Source of the DNA: Pandoraea communis
Lineage (GTDB): Bacteria > Pseudomonadota > Gammaproteobacteria > Burkholderiales > Burkholderiaceae
Direction of reading: 5' to 3'
Assembly: GCF_902459745.1 (NCBI RefSeq)
Contig: NZ_CABPSJ010000001.1
Span: forward strand, 62,001-126,000
DNA length: 64,000 nt
A program made the translations under genes and the position numbers. How positions within the stretch are numbered: the stretch's first letter is position 1; each line of letters begins with the position of its first letter. Below the pieces are notes generated by a model that saw only the letters and a list, made by a program, of their open reading frames with translations, searched no databases and was not told where the DNA came from. Of this stretch, positions 28,068-39,263 are shown piece by piece.

Positions 28068-30368
28068 TCACGCTTTCAGATAGTCTTCCCGCGCCCCGAG
28101 CCAACGCTCCAGATGCGCCGCCACCGCGCCAGGATGGGACTTCAGCAGCACATCGGCCGCTTCCTGCGCCCCTGGGATCAACCAGGCGTCTTCGTTCAGA
28201 TCGACAAAGCGCAGCATGGCCGCGCCCGACTGCCGCGCACCGAGAAACTCGCCCGGGCCGCGGATCTCCAGATCGCGCCGGGCAATAACGAAACCGTCGG
28301 TGGTCTCGCGCATCGTCTGCAAGCGCGCTTTCGCGCCCATCGACAGCGGCGATGCATACATCAGCAGACAGACCGATTCTGCGGAGCCCCGCCCGACACG
28401 TCCCCTCAACTGGTGCAATTGCGCGAGTCCGAAGCGCTCGGCGTGCTCGATCACCATCAGAGACGCGTTGGGCACGTCCACCCCCACTTCGATGACCGTG
28501 GTCGCCACCAGCAGATGCGTGTCGCCCCGCGTGAAGTCGTCCATCACGGCGGCCTTTTCCGCAGGAGAGAGTCGCCCGTGAACGAGCCCCACGCGCAGTT
28601 CGGGCAGCGCCGCCACCAATTGCGCGTGGGTGTCGACGGCCGTCTGCAATTGCAGCGCTTCGCTCTCCTCGATCAGCGGGCAAACCCAGTACACCTGACG
28701 CCCGGCAAGCGCCGCCGCGCGAACGCGGTCGATCACTTCGGGCCTGCGCGTGTCGCTGATCAATTTCGTGACGACCGGGCTACGGCCCGGCGGTAACTCG
28801 TCGATCACCGAGACGTCGAGATCGGCGTAGTACGTCATGGCGAGCGTACGCGGAATGGGCGTCGCGCTCATCATCAACTGATGCGGCATCGCACTCTCGC
28901 CGATGCCTGCCGTCTGCATCTTGCTGCGCAGGGCCAGACGTTGCGCGACCCCGAACCGGTGTTGTTCGTCGACGACCGCCATGCCCAGCCGCGCGAACGT
29001 GACCGTGTCCTGAATGATGGCGTGCGTGCCGATGACGAGTTGCGCTTCACCGCTCGCCACACGGGCAAGGGCTTCGCGCTTTTCCTTCGCCTTCATGCTG
29101 CCCGCCAGCCACGCGACGTCGACGCCCAGCGGCACGAGCCACGCCGAGAGCTTGCGCAGATGCTGTTCCGCGAGAATTTCGGTCGGCGCCATGATGGCCG
29201 CCTGGAAACCGGCGTCGATGGCCTGCGCGGCCGCCAGCGCGGCAATGATCGTTTTGCCGCTGCCCACGTCTCCCTGCAACAGACGCTGCATCGGATGCGG
29301 TTCGGCCAGATCGGCCTGAATCTCCGCCCACACTCGCTGCTGCGCGCCCGTCAGCCGGAACGGCAGCGCCGCTTCGAAGCGCGCGAGCAAACCGCCCGGC
29401 ACGGGTTTGCCAAAGGACGGCGCCGCCAGACGCCGGCGCGCCGCCTGCGCCCGCTTGAGCGAGAGTTGCTGCGCGAGCAGTTCCTCGCACTTGATGCGCA
29501 ACCACGCCGGATGCGAACGCTCGATGAGCGCCGTCTCCGACACCTTGGGCGGGGGCGCGTGCAGCAAACGCACGGCGTCGGCCAGTGCCGGGAGCGGGTG
29601 ATCGGGACCGATAGCGTGCTGAAGCAGCCCCTGAGGCAGCAACTCCGGCAGCGGGGTACGCTCCATGGCGTTGTGAATCGCTTTGCGCAGATAGGCTTGC
29701 GAGAGTCCCGCCGCGCTCGGGTACACCGGTGTGAGGGCCTCCGGCAACGGTGCTGCGGCGTCCTGCACGACGCGATACGCGGGATGCACCATCTCCAATC
29801 CGAAAAAGCCGCCACGCACTTCGCCGCGCACTCGCACGCGGGTGCCGATGGCGAGCTGTTTCTGCTGGCTGCCGTAGAAATTCAGAAAACGCAGCACGAG
29901 TTCGTGGCCTTCGTCAGCGATGCGTACCACCCACTGACGGCGCGGCCGGTAGGCCACTTCGCTCGATGTGACAACGCCTTCGACCTGCGCCAGTTCGCTG
30001 GGCAGCACGTCGCCGATCTTACGTAGCGTGGTTTCGTCCTCGTAGCGCATCGGCAGATGCAGTATCAGGTCGATATCGCGCTTCAGGCCGAGCTTGGCGA
30101 GCTTGTCGGCGGTGCCGGAGCCCGCCGTCTTTCGTACGGCCGGCTTGACCGCTTTCGAGGCCTTGGCGGATTTGGAAGGCTTCCCCGATTTGGCGGGAAC
30201 CGGCGTGTCGATGTCAGTCTGCGCGTCGGCTGGCGAGGACGTGCGCCGCGCGCGTTTCGCAGCGGGGCGTGGCGCGGGGTCTGCCTGAGCGCCTGCGGCA
30301 CCGGCAAGATCCACAAGGTCGGCAGGGGCGTCGTCAGGCGCGGTGGCGGGCATTCTGCGTTCGGTCAT
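28068..30368 (-). CDS. recG: ATP-dependent DNA helicase RecG
   Basis: 766 residues against about 690 in E. coli. RecG reverses stalled replication forks and branch-migrates Holliday junctions. An N-terminal extension of about 75 residues rich in Ala, Pro, Lys and Ser precedes the wedge (OB) domain. The helicase core has LLQGDVGSGKTIIAALAAA (Walker A), VVDEQHRFGV (DExH box), MSATPIPRTLAMT and QLRGRVGRG. The ATG at 30368 is one of few reasonable starts; the frame is open much further upstream, but that stretch is antisense to queA and tgt. Divergent from queA. Confidence 0.95.
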   Translation of the reverse strand: MTERRMPATAPDDAPADLVDLAGAAGAQADPAPRPAAKRARRTSSPADAQTDIDTPVPAKSGKPSKSAKASKAVKPAVRKTAGSGTADKLAKLGLKRDIDLILHLPMRYEDETTLRKIGDVLPSELAQVEGVVTSSEVAYRPRRQWVVRIADEGHELVLRFLNFYGSQQKQLAIGTRVRVRGEVRGGFFGLEMVHPAYRVVQDAAAPLPEALTPVYPSAAGLSQAYLRKAIHNAMERTPLPELLPQGLLQHAIGPDHPLPALADAVRLLHAPPPKVSETALIERSHPAWLRIKCEELLAQQLSLKRAQAARRRLAAPSFGKPVPGGLLARFEAALPFRLTGAQQRVWAEIQADLAEPHPMQRLLQGDVGSGKTIIAALAAAQAIDAGFQAAIMAPTEILAEQHLRKLSAWLVPLGVDVAWLAGSMKAKEKREALARVASGEAQLVIGTHAIIQDTVTFARLGMAVVDEQHRFGVAQRLALRSKMQTAGIGESAMPHQLMMSATPIPRTLAMTYYADLDVSVIDELPPGRSPVVTKLISDTRRPEVIDRVRAAALAGRQVYWVCPLIEESEALQLQTAVDTHAQLVAALPELRVGLVHGRLSPAEKAAVMDDFTRGDTHLLVATTVIEVGVDVPNASLMVIEHAERFGLAQLHQLRGRVGRGSAESVCLLMYASPLSMGAKARLQTMRETTDGFVIARRDLEIRGPGEFLGARQSGAAMLRFVDLNEDAWLIPGAQEAADVLLKSHPGAVAAHLERWLGAREDYLKA

Positions 30369-30436
30369 GCAGTCGCGAGTCGGGGGCGTTCGCCCGTGCG
30401 GCGCACACCGTGCCGGCAGGCCTTCGGACGAACCAA

Positions 30437-30444
30437 GTAAAATG
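30437..30444 (+). promoter_or_regulatory. -10-like GTAAAATG upstream of queA
   Basis: Lies 27 bases before the queA start; same octamer as at 13408 and 32886. No clear -35. Confidence 0.35.
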
Positions 30445-30470
30445 TCGGTTGCTACGCATTGTAAACGCTG

Positions 30471-31553
30471 ATGTATACCCTTTCCGATTTCGATTTCGAC
30501 CTGCCGCCCGATCTGATCGCGCAGACCGCGCTTACCGAGCGCACGGCCAGCCGCCTGCTGGAGGTCGACGGCAGCGTCGCGCCCCCCCATCTGTACGACC
30601 GGCACTTTGCCGATCTGCCCAACCTGCTCGCGCCGGGCGACCTGCTCGTGTTCAACGACACGCGTGTCATCAAGGCCCGCTTGTTCGGCCAGAAGGCGAG
30701 CGGCGGCAAGATCGAAGTGCTCGTCGAGCGCGTGATCGACCGCCACACGGCCCTCGCCCAGATTCGCGCAAGCAAGAGCCCGGCGCCCGGCACCGTGCTG
30801 CGTCTGGCCGATGCCTTCGAGGTGACGGTCGGCGAGCGCGTCGAGCCGTTCTACACCCTGCATTTCCCTGACGACTGCTACACGCTGCTCGAGACCTACG
30901 GCCGCTTGCCGCTGCCGCCGTACATCGAGCACGACGCCGACGCAGCCGACGAAACGCGCTACCAGACTGTCTACGCCCGCAATCCGGGCGCTGTGGCCGC
31001 GCCGACGGCCGGCCTTCACTTCGACGACGCCCTTTTCGCCCGCCTCGACGCGCTGGGCGTCCAGCGCGCCGCGCTCACGCTGCATGTCGGCGCGGGCACG
31101 TTCCAGCCGGTACGCGTGGAGAACATCGCCGAGCACAAGATGCATTCGGAATGGTACGAGATCACGCCCTCGCTGGTAGACGCCGTGGCCGCCACACGGG
31201 CGCGCGGCGCTCGCGTGATCGCGGTGGGCACGACGTCGATGCGGGCGCTGGAATCTGCGGCACAGGCCACGCTGGCAGCCGGCGGCACACCGGGCACCCT
31301 GCGCGCCGGGAGCGCCGAGACGAACATCTTCATCACGCCGGGCTACCGTTTCCAGTTGGTTGACCGTCTCGTCACCAACTTCCATTTGCCCAAATCGACG
31401 CTGCTCATGCTCGTGTCGGCATTCTCGGGCGTTGAGACGATCCGCGCGGCCTACCGGCACGCCATCGAGCAGCGTTACCGCTTCTTCAGCTACGGCGACG
31501 CCATGATCCTCTCGCGCGTGGCGCTGCACGACGCACCGAAAGCCGCCGCCTGA
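30471..31553 (+). CDS. queA: S-adenosylmethionine:tRNA ribosyltransferase-isomerase
   Basis: 360 residues, full length. QueA adds the epoxycyclopentane ring precursor to preQ1 in tRNA, the penultimate step of queuosine synthesis. It begins [20 protein letters not shown]; the conserved blocks [37 protein letters not shown] and [13 protein letters not shown] are all visible. tgt follows 144 bases later on the same strand, giving the usual queA-tgt-yajC-secDF order. Confidence 0.97.
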   Translation: MYTLSDFDFDLPPDLIAQTALTERTASRLLEVDGSVAPPHLYDRHFADLPNLLAPGDLLVFNDTRVIKARLFGQKASGGKIEVLVERVIDRHTALAQIRASKSPAPGTVLRLADAFEVTVGERVEPFYTLHFPDDCYTLLETYGRLPLPPYIEHDADAADETRYQTVYARNPGAVAAPTAGLHFDDALFARLDALGVQRAALTLHVGAGTFQPVRVENIAEHKMHSEWYEITPSLVDAVAATRARGARVIAVGTTSMRALESAAQATLAAGGTPGTLRAGSAETNIFITPGYRFQLVDRLVTNFHLPKSTLLMLVSAFSGVETIRAAYRHAIEQRYRFFSYGDAMILSRVALHDAPKAAA

Positions 31554-31571
31554 AGTCGCATGGCCGTCTGA

Positions 31572-32828
<1,257 letters not shown>

Positions 32829-32885
32829 GTGGCCGGAGCCCGGCAGCGGGCACCGAATCCCCCGGGGGAACGGGGTCGGGCAGTG

Positions 32886-32893
32886 GTAAAATG
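32886..32893 (+). promoter_or_regulatory. -10-like GTAAAATG upstream of yajC
   Basis: 103 bases before the yajC start; it would give yajC-secD-secF its own promoter in addition to read-through from tgt. No clear -35. Confidence 0.35.
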
Positions 32894-32995
32894 CCGGGCT
32901 TGGATCATGCGTCCTCGTACCGAAACACACGCCGCGCGTGTCCGGAGACCCGGCCACACGCGGCTTTTACACGTCTTACATAAGGAGAACCGAAC

Positions 32996-33322
32996 GTGCT
33001 GATTTCCGAAGCCTTCGCTCAGACGGCTGGCGCTGCCAGTCCGACCAGCAACCTGATGAGCTTCCTGCCGCTCGTGCTGATGTTCGTGGTGTTGTACTTC
33101 ATCATGATCCGTCCGCAAATGAAGCGCCAGAAAGAGACCCGCAACATGCTGGCGGCCCTCACCAAGGGCGACGAAGTCGTGACCTCGGGCGGTCTGGCCG
33201 GACGCATCTCGAAGGTCGGCGAGACCTTCGTGACCGTGGAGATCGCCGAGAACGTCGAGATCAACGTGCAGAAGGGCGCTATCACCACCCTGCTGCCGAA
33301 GGGCACCATCAAGGCGCTCTGA
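32996..33322 (+). CDS. yajC: Sec translocase accessory subunit YajC
   Basis: 108 residues starting at a GTG behind AAGGAGAA. One membrane helix (LMSFLPLVLMFVVLYFIMI) leads into RPQMKRQKETRNMLAAL and a cytoplasmic domain with KGDEVVTSGGLAGRISKV. YajC binds SecD-SecF at the inner membrane. First gene of the yajC-secD-secF set. Confidence 0.95.
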   Translation: MLISEAFAQTAGAASPTSNLMSFLPLVLMFVVLYFIMIRPQMKRQKETRNMLAALTKGDEVVTSGGLAGRISKVGETFVTVEIAENVEINVQKGAITTLLPKGTIKAL

Positions 33323-33457
33323 TCCTTCGCGCATCCGCACGCGGCCGCCACGACTGGCGGCCGCAGTGCATGGCGACGCCGGTCGTGGCGACCTACGTCG
33401 CCATGCCGGCCGGTCCGAAGCACGGTTTGCCACGAGGCATCACCCTAGCCCGCTGCT

Positions 33458-35350
33458 ATGAATCGCTATCCTCTCTGGAAATACATCGTCATTCTGGTGG
33501 CACTTGCCATCGGGGTGCTCTATACACTGCCGAACCTGTTCGGTGAAACGCCGGCAGTACAGATTTCCAGCGTCAAGGCGACCGTCAAGGTCGATCCCTC
33601 GACGCTTTCACGCGCCGAAGACGCGCTCAAGGCACAGAACATTGTCTATAACGGCGCCGTGTTCGATAACACGGGCGCCAACCCGAGCGTACGCATTCGC
33701 TTCGCCGATACCGACACGCAGCTTCGCGCCAAGGATCTGCTTCAGTCGTCGCTGAACACCGATCCGACCGATCCGACCTATGTCGTCGCGCTCAACCTGC
33801 TCTCGGCCTCGCCGGCATGGCTCTCCCGAATCCACGCGCTGCCGATGTACCTCGGCCTCGACCTGCGCGGCGGGGTCCACTTCCTGCTGCAAGTCGACAT
33901 GGCAGGCGCCATCACCAAGCGTCTGGATGCTGCCGCAGCCGATGCCCGGACGCTGCTGCGCGACAAGAACATCCGCCATAACGGCGTGACGCGCACGGAT
34001 ACCGGTATCGAAGCCGTCTTCAGCAGCCAGGACGACGCGGACCGTGCCCGCACCGCCCTCACCGATGGTCTGTCCGATCTCACCTACACCACGCAAGCCG
34101 GCCCGAACGGTACGTTCAAGGTGGTGGGTGCGTTCACGGAAGCGGCACGGCGCGCCGTGCAGGACAACGCCGTCAAGCAGAACATCGTCACGCTGCATAA
34201 CCGGGTGAACGAACTCGGTGTGTCCGAACCGGTGATTCAGCAGGAAGGCCCGGATCGCATCGTGGTGCAGTTGCCCGGCGTGCAAGACACCGCCAAGGCG
34301 AAGGACATCATCGGCCGTACGGCGACGCTCGAAGCCCGTCTGGCCGATCCGGATGCGCCGCGTCTGGTGTCGGCCGACACGCCGGTGCCGCCGCAGGACG
34401 AACTGTTCCTGCACGGCAATGGCGCACCGGTGATGCTCAAGCGTCAGGTGATCTTCAGCGGCGATCGCATCACGAGCGCTTCGGCTGGCTTCGACGATCA
34501 CCAACAGCCGTCGGTCAACATCAAGCTCGACGCCGCAGGCGGCCGTGTGTTGCGCGATGTCTCGCGCGACAACATCGGCAAGCCGATGGCCATCGTGCTG
34601 TTCGAGAAGGGCAAGGGCGAAGTGCTGACGGTGGCGAACATCCGCAGCGAACTGGGCCAGAGCTTCCAGATCACCGGCATGGGCTCGGCGCAAGGCGCCA
34701 ACGATCTGGCGCTGCTGTTGCGCGCCGGTTCGCTCGCCGCCCCGATGGAAATCATCGAAGAACGTACGATCGGCCCGAGCCTCGGTGCAGATAACGTGCA
34801 AAAGGGTGTCGACTCGGTGATGTACGGCCTGATCGCCATCGCGGTGTTCATGATGCTGTACTACATGCTGTTCGGCGTGTTCTCGGTGATCGCCCTGCTG
34901 TTCAACCTGTTGCTGCTCGTGGCCGTGCTCTCGATGATGCAGGCCACGCTCACGCTGCCGGGCATTGCCGCTATCGCGCTTACGCTCGGTATGGCCATCG
35001 ACGCCAACGTGCTGATCAACGAACGTATCCGTGAAGAACTGCGCGCGGGAGCGTCGGCCCAGAAGGCGATTTCGCTGGGCTTCGAGCATGCCTGGGCAAC
35101 GATTCTGGACTCGAACGTGACGACCCTCATCGCCGGTCTGGCGTTGCTGGCGTTCGGTTCGGGCCCGGTGCGCGCGTTCGCCGTGGTGCACTGCCTGGGT
35201 ATCCTGACCTCGATGTTCTCGGCCGTGTTCTTCTCGCGCGGTCTGGTCAACCTGTGGTACGGCGGCCGTCGCAAGCTCAAGACGCTGGCGATCGGTCAGG
35301 TGTGGCGCCCGGATGGTGCGACGAACGCACCCGACGCAGGCGAGCAATAA
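33458..35350 (+). CDS. secD: protein translocase subunit SecD
   Basis: 630 residues. It has one N-terminal membrane helix (about 8-25), a large periplasmic part whose P1 region starts after LPMYLGLDLRGGVHFLLQVD, and five C-terminal helices including ALTLGMAIDANVLINERIRE. The aspartate in GMAIDANV is the conserved proton-pathway residue. With SecF it uses the proton gradient to pull preproteins out of the SecYEG channel. Confidence 0.97.
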   Translation: MNRYPLWKYIVILVALAIGVLYTLPNLFGETPAVQISSVKATVKVDPSTLSRAEDALKAQNIVYNGAVFDNTGANPSVRIRFADTDTQLRAKDLLQSSLNTDPTDPTYVVALNLLSASPAWLSRIHALPMYLGLDLRGGVHFLLQVDMAGAITKRLDAAAADARTLLRDKNIRHNGVTRTDTGIEAVFSSQDDADRARTALTDGLSDLTYTTQAGPNGTFKVVGAFTEAARRAVQDNAVKQNIVTLHNRVNELGVSEPVIQQEGPDRIVVQLPGVQDTAKAKDIIGRTATLEARLADPDAPRLVSADTPVPPQDELFLHGNGAPVMLKRQVIFSGDRITSASAGFDDHQQPSVNIKLDAAGGRVLRDVSRDNIGKPMAIVLFEKGKGEVLTVANIRSELGQSFQITGMGSAQGANDLALLLRAGSLAAPMEIIEERTIGPSLGADNVQKGVDSVMYGLIAIAVFMMLYYMLFGVFSVIALLFNLLLLVAVLSMMQATLTLPGIAAIALTLGMAIDANVLINERIREELRAGASAQKAISLGFEHAWATILDSNVTTLIAGLALLAFGSGPVRAFAVVHCLGILTSMFSAVFFSRGLVNLWYGGRRKLKTLAIGQVWRPDGATNAPDAGEQ

Positions 35351-35374
35351 CCGCAGGCGCGAGAGGAAACAGTC

Positions 35375-36352
35375 ATGGAATTTTTCCGCATCAAGAAAGA
35401 CGTGCCGTTCATGCGGCACGCCCTGATCTTCAACATCATCTCGGCACTCACGTTCGTGGCGGCGGTGTTCTTCCTGCTCACGCGGGGCCTGCACCTGTCG
35501 ATCGAGTTCACCGGCGGTACGGTCATGGAAGTGGCCTACACGCAGGCGGCCGATCTCGAGAAGATCCGTAGCGAAGTCGGCAAGCTCGGCTATCGCGACG
35601 TGCAGGTGCAGAGCTTCGGCACCTCGCGCGACGTGATGGTCCGTCTGCCGATTCAGACCGGTTCGGACGGCAAGCAGGTCACCAGCGCGCAGCAAAGCGA
35701 CGCGGTGATGACCGCGCTGAAGGCCGACGCCCCCGACGTGCAGTTGCGTCGCGTGGAATTTGTCGGTCCGCAGATCGGCCACGAGTTGTTCACGGACGGT
35801 TTGCTGGCCCTGACCTTTGTGGTCGTCGGCATCATCATCTACCTGTCGTTCCGCTTCGAATGGAAATTCGCCGTGGCCGGCGTGATCGCCAACTTGCACG
35901 ACGTGGTGATCATTCTGGGCTTCTTCGCGTACTTCCAGTGGGAGTTCTCGCTGGCGGTGCTCGCGGGGGTGCTCGCCGTGCTCGGTTACTCGGTGAACGA
36001 GTCGGTCGTTATCTTCGACCGGATTCGCGAGACGTTCCGCAAGATGCGCAAGGCGACCGTGCAGGAAGTGATCGACCACGCCATCACGACGACCATGTCG
36101 CGTACGATCATCACGCACGCGAGCACGGAAATGATGGTGCTGTCGATGTTCTTCTTCGGCGGCCAGACGCTGCACTACTTCGCACTTGCCCTGACCGTGG
36201 GTATTCTGTTCGGTATCTACTCGTCGGTGTTCGTGGCCGCGGCACTCGCGATGTGGCTCGGCGTGAAGCGTGAAGACCTTATCAAGCACAGCAACAAGGA
36301 CGAGGAAGAAGGCGCCGATCGCAACGACCCGAACTTCGGCGCACGCGTCTGA
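35375..36352 (+). CDS. secF: protein translocase subunit SecF
   Basis: 325 residues, preceded by GAGAGGAA and 24 bases after secD. It has a first helix near ALIFNIISALTFVAAVFFLL, then IEFTGGTVMEVAY, and five C-terminal helices with ANLHDVVIILGFF and LGYSVNESVVIFDRIRE, the standard SecF motifs. A strong terminator at 36384 closes the operon. Confidence 0.97.
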   Translation: MEFFRIKKDVPFMRHALIFNIISALTFVAAVFFLLTRGLHLSIEFTGGTVMEVAYTQAADLEKIRSEVGKLGYRDVQVQSFGTSRDVMVRLPIQTGSDGKQVTSAQQSDAVMTALKADAPDVQLRRVEFVGPQIGHELFTDGLLALTFVVVGIIIYLSFRFEWKFAVAGVIANLHDVVIILGFFAYFQWEFSLAVLAGVLAVLGYSVNESVVIFDRIRETFRKMRKATVQEVIDHAITTTMSRTIITHASTEMMVLSMFFFGGQTLHYFALALTVGILFGIYSSVFVAAALAMWLGVKREDLIKHSNKDEEEGADRNDPNFGARV

Positions 36353-36383
36353 CCGGCTCGCAACGCATCGTCAGTCAGAAAAG

Positions 36384-36410
36384 CCGCCGGCATGTCCGGC
36401 GGTTTTTTTT
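36384..36410 (+). terminator. terminator of secD-secF
   Basis: CCGCCGG / CCGGCGG stem with a CATGT loop and T8. Confidence 0.93.
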
Positions 36411-36540
36411 CACCCGTGATTCGTCCGATGCGCCGTTGTGGGGACGCGTTGGGTTCGGCTCGCGGCTTACCTCCGAACGTGCAGGCGTAGCGGGCTTACG
36501 GTAATCTCGCGGAATTCGTCAATTACCAAACGTCACATCA

Positions 36541-37227
36541 ATGAAGCCGATCCGCATCTGGGACCTGCCCACACGTCTGTTCCACTGGTCATTCGTCGTG
36601 CTCGCCGTCGCCGCTTACGTCACCGCCAAGACCGGCGGCAACGCGATGGTCTACCACTTCTGGTGCGGCTACGCGGTCCTCGCGTTGTTGCTCTTCCGGC
36701 TGGTGTGGGGCATCACGGGGCCGCGCTATGCGCGCTTCAGCGCGTTCATGACCGGGCCGCGAGCGTTCGTCCGGTCGTTACGCAGCGCCCCGGACACCGA
36801 CGCGCGCTTCGCAGGCCACACACCGCTGGGCGGCCTGTCGGTCATCGCCATGCTGCTGTTCTTCGGCATTCAGGTCGTGCTCGGCCTGTTCTCGAACGAC
36901 GACATCTTCAACGACGGCCCGCTCGTCAAATTCATCGACAAGGACACGAGCGACATGCTCACCGGCTGGCACCTGCGCAACCAATGGGTGCTGGTGGCGC
37001 TGGTGGCGCTGCATGTGCTTGCGATTCTCTACTATCGCATCGCGCGCAAGAAAGATCTGATCAAGCCGATGCTCGTGGGCGACAAGCGGCTCGCCGCACC
37101 GGTGCGCCCGGCGCGTGACGACTGGCGAGTGCGCGCGGGGGCGCTGGTGCTGATCGTGCTGGCCTCGGCGCTGGTGTACCGGATCGTGCACCTGACACCG
37201 GCCGTGGCGGCGCTGCCGTCGTATTGA
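36541..37227 (+). CDS. cytochrome b561/Ni-hydrogenase b-type protein
   Basis: 228 residues, four or five membrane helices. It starts IRIWDLPTRLFHWSFVVLAV, the typical opening of the PF01292 b-type cytochromes, with histidines in LFHW, YHFWCGYAV, GHTPLG and GWHLRNQ as candidate haem ligands. Such proteins pass electrons between the quinone pool and periplasmic partners such as c-type cytochromes. No partner gene is adjacent. A terminator isolates it from secF. Confidence 0.85.
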   Translation: MKPIRIWDLPTRLFHWSFVVLAVAAYVTAKTGGNAMVYHFWCGYAVLALLLFRLVWGITGPRYARFSAFMTGPRAFVRSLRSAPDTDARFAGHTPLGGLSVIAMLLFFGIQVVLGLFSNDDIFNDGPLVKFIDKDTSDMLTGWHLRNQWVLVALVALHVLAILYYRIARKKDLIKPMLVGDKRLAAPVRPARDDWRVRAGALVLIVLASALVYRIVHLTPAVAALPSY

Positions 37228-37299
37228 AGGGGCCGCTTGAAGGTACGTCGCCGGCGAGAAACGTCGCTGTCCAGTCCTAAGCAAGTACGCATGCAGTCC

Positions 37300-38331
37300 C
37301 TATTTGCTCAACACCCTGTGGAGCTTCTCGGCGCGCCGTGTGCCGGGTTGCAGCGACTGGAGCGGCAACTGACTGACCTTGCCACTGTCCTCGTACCGGC
37401 GCCGCAAGAGGTAGACAGGCCGACCCTTCGCCTCATCGTAGATGCGTCCGACATATTCGCCGACCACGCCGATACCGATGAGCTGAAGGCCGCCCAGGAA
37501 GAGCAGCGCGCTCAGCAGCGAGGCGTAGCCGGGCACGTCGATGCCGAGCACGAGCGTGCGCCCGACGATGAACGAGCCATAGAAGAAGGCAGCGAAGGCG
37601 ATTGACAGTCCGATGTAGGTCCAGCAGCGCAACGGCAGCGAGCTGAAGCTCGTGATGCCTTCGAGCGCGAAATTCCACAGGCGCCAGCCAGAGAACTTGG
37701 ATTGCCCCGCGCAGCGCGGCTGCCGCTCGTAGCGCAGCACGGCGGTGCGGTAGCCGACCCACGCGAACAACCCCTTCATGAATCGGTGCCGCTCGGGCAG
37801 ACGCTTGAGCGCCTCGACCACGCGCCGGTCCATGAGGCGGTAGTCGCCCACGTTCTCCGGCAACTTCACGTCAGAGAGCCGATTGTGCACACGATAGTAA
37901 AGGCCCGCCGTGACGCGCTTGGCCCACGAGTCGCAGACGCGGCTGCTGCGCTGCGCGAGCACGACTTCGGCGCCGTCACGCCATAGCTCGACCATCCTCG
38001 GAATCAACTGCGGCGGATCCTGCAGGTCGACGTCCATGGGGATCACGGCGTCGCCGCGCGCTTCGTCGATGCCGGCCGTGAGCGCGGCTTCCTTGCCGAA
38101 ATTGCGCGTGAGGTCGAGCACCCGGATGCGCGCGTCGCGGCGGCGGTGCGCGATGAGGCGCCCGAGCGTGTCGTCGGTACTGCCGTCGTTCACGCACACG
38201 ATCTCAAAGCGCGTGTCGGGCACCGCCTCGAGAATCGGCACGACGGTGCCGAAGAAGGCGTCGAGCGACTCGCTTTCGTTGAAGCACGGCACCACGAGAG
38301 ACAAGCGCTTGATGTGGATGGGTTTGCTCAT
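37300..38331 (-). CDS. GtrB/ArnC-like polyprenyl-phosphate glycosyltransferase
   Basis: 343 residues. The family 2 GT-A domain (about 1-230) has LSLVVPCFNESESLDAFFGT, DGSTDDT, VDLQDPPQLIPRMV (DxD region) and QRSSR. Two C-terminal membrane helices follow (SLPLRCWTYIGLSIAFAAFF and SLLSALLFLGGLQLIGIGVV). Such enzymes load a sugar onto undecaprenyl phosphate for transfer to lipid A, O-antigen or other glycans. It overlaps the PAP2 gene by 4 bases and is the last gene of that operon. Confidence 0.88.
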   Translation of the reverse strand: MSKPIHIKRLSLVVPCFNESESLDAFFGTVVPILEAVPDTRFEIVCVNDGSTDDTLGRLIAHRRRDARIRVLDLTRNFGKEAALTAGIDEARGDAVIPMDVDLQDPPQLIPRMVELWRDGAEVVLAQRSSRVCDSWAKRVTAGLYYRVHNRLSDVKLPENVGDYRLMDRRVVEALKRLPERHRFMKGLFAWVGYRTAVLRYERQPRCAGQSKFSGWRLWNFALEGITSFSSLPLRCWTYIGLSIAFAAFFYGSFIVGRTLVLGIDVPGYASLLSALLFLGGLQLIGIGVVGEYVGRIYDEAKGRPVYLLRRRYEDSGKVSQLPLQSLQPGTRRAEKLHRVLSK

Positions 38332-39263
38332 GATGTTTCCCCGGAAACTTGGCGCGTGGCTGCAAGCCCCCGCTCATGCACGGGCTCGGACGCGAGCGCC
38401 GGTGTGGGCAGCGAGGGGGTCTTCAAAGGGACGCCATGCCGGCGCGCGAGTTTGATGGCAACGATAGCCAGGGCGATGCCGGCAAGCACGTCGACGAGGT
38501 AGTGGCCGCCTTCGCTGAGCGTCGAGAGCAGTACCAGCGCGTTGAGCGGTGCAAGCACAGCGAACGCCGCCCGGCAGCGGCGCACCGCGTAGGCGAGCAG
38601 CACAGCCATGACGGCATGGAACGACGGCATCGAGATCAGGCCCTGCAAGGCCGACAGGTCGACTACGGTCAGGGTGTGGGCACGTAGCGGCGCAAAATGC
38701 GACAGCGTGGCCAGCTCGCCCGGCGAGCCCCCGAAATGGACGAAGGCGCCGGCCGCAGGGATGAGTCCCGAGATGGCGATGGTCGCCAGGCACGCGCCGG
38801 TCATTGCGTTGGCGAACTGGCGCAGCTCGGCGAAGCGTCCGGTGAACGACAGCAGCAGGACCACCAGCGCGATCTGTGGCATGCCGCTGTCATAGGCGAG
38901 CGGCAACACGAGCGAGAGCATGCGCGAGCCGCGCACGGTGGCGTGCCACGCCGTCCAGTCGAAGCCGAGACGCCCGTCCAGGGTGGCCAGCACCTGATCG
39001 ACGAGCGGTGCGCCGGTGGCGACCACGGCGTAGTCGAGCGCGGCGGCCGCGTGCGTGAAGACGATGAGGCCGATGACGTGGCCTGCCGCGGCACCGATGC
39101 GTGCATCGGGCCGGCACCACGTGTAGACGGCCCAAAGGCACGCCAGCGCCAGGCAAGCGAGTCCCGGCATGGCGAGGCTCGCCAGCTCGACGCCCATGCC
39201 GAGCCAGCCGAGCGCCAGGGCGGCGAGTGCCACCGTAGTCAGGTTGATCTGCAGCCAGTTCAT
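38328..39263 (-). CDS. PAP2-family membrane phosphatase/phosphotransferase
   Basis: 311 residues, about seven membrane helices. The PAP2 signature is present as SMPSFHAVMAVLLAYAVRR and GGHYLVDVLAGIALA, i.e. SxxxxH and H-x-x-x-D. The layout is like the Aur1/Ipt1-type PAP2 group rather than short BacA-like enzymes. It may recycle polyprenyl phosphate or transfer a phospho-headgroup, in line with the neighbouring polyprenyl glycosyltransferase. Its ATG overlaps the stop of the upstream GT87 remnant (ATGA), and its own end overlaps the glycosyltransferase start. Confidence 0.85.
   Translation of the reverse strand: MNWLQINLTTVALAALALGWLGMGVELASLAMPGLACLALACLWAVYTWCRPDARIGAAAGHVIGLIVFTHAAAALDYAVVATGAPLVDQVLATLDGRLGFDWTAWHATVRGSRMLSLVLPLAYDSGMPQIALVVLLLSFTGRFAELRQFANAMTGACLATIAISGLIPAAGAFVHFGGSPGELATLSHFAPLRAHTLTVVDLSALQGLISMPSFHAVMAVLLAYAVRRCRAAFAVLAPLNALVLLSTLSEGGHYLVDVLAGIALAIVAIKLARRHGVPLKTPSLPTPALASEPVHERGLAATRQVSGETS

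Noticed and set aside
33608-36289. 893-codon minus-strand frame opposite secD-secF
   Set aside because: Histidine/arginine-rich shadow of secD-secF codons, no domain, no ribosome-binding site.
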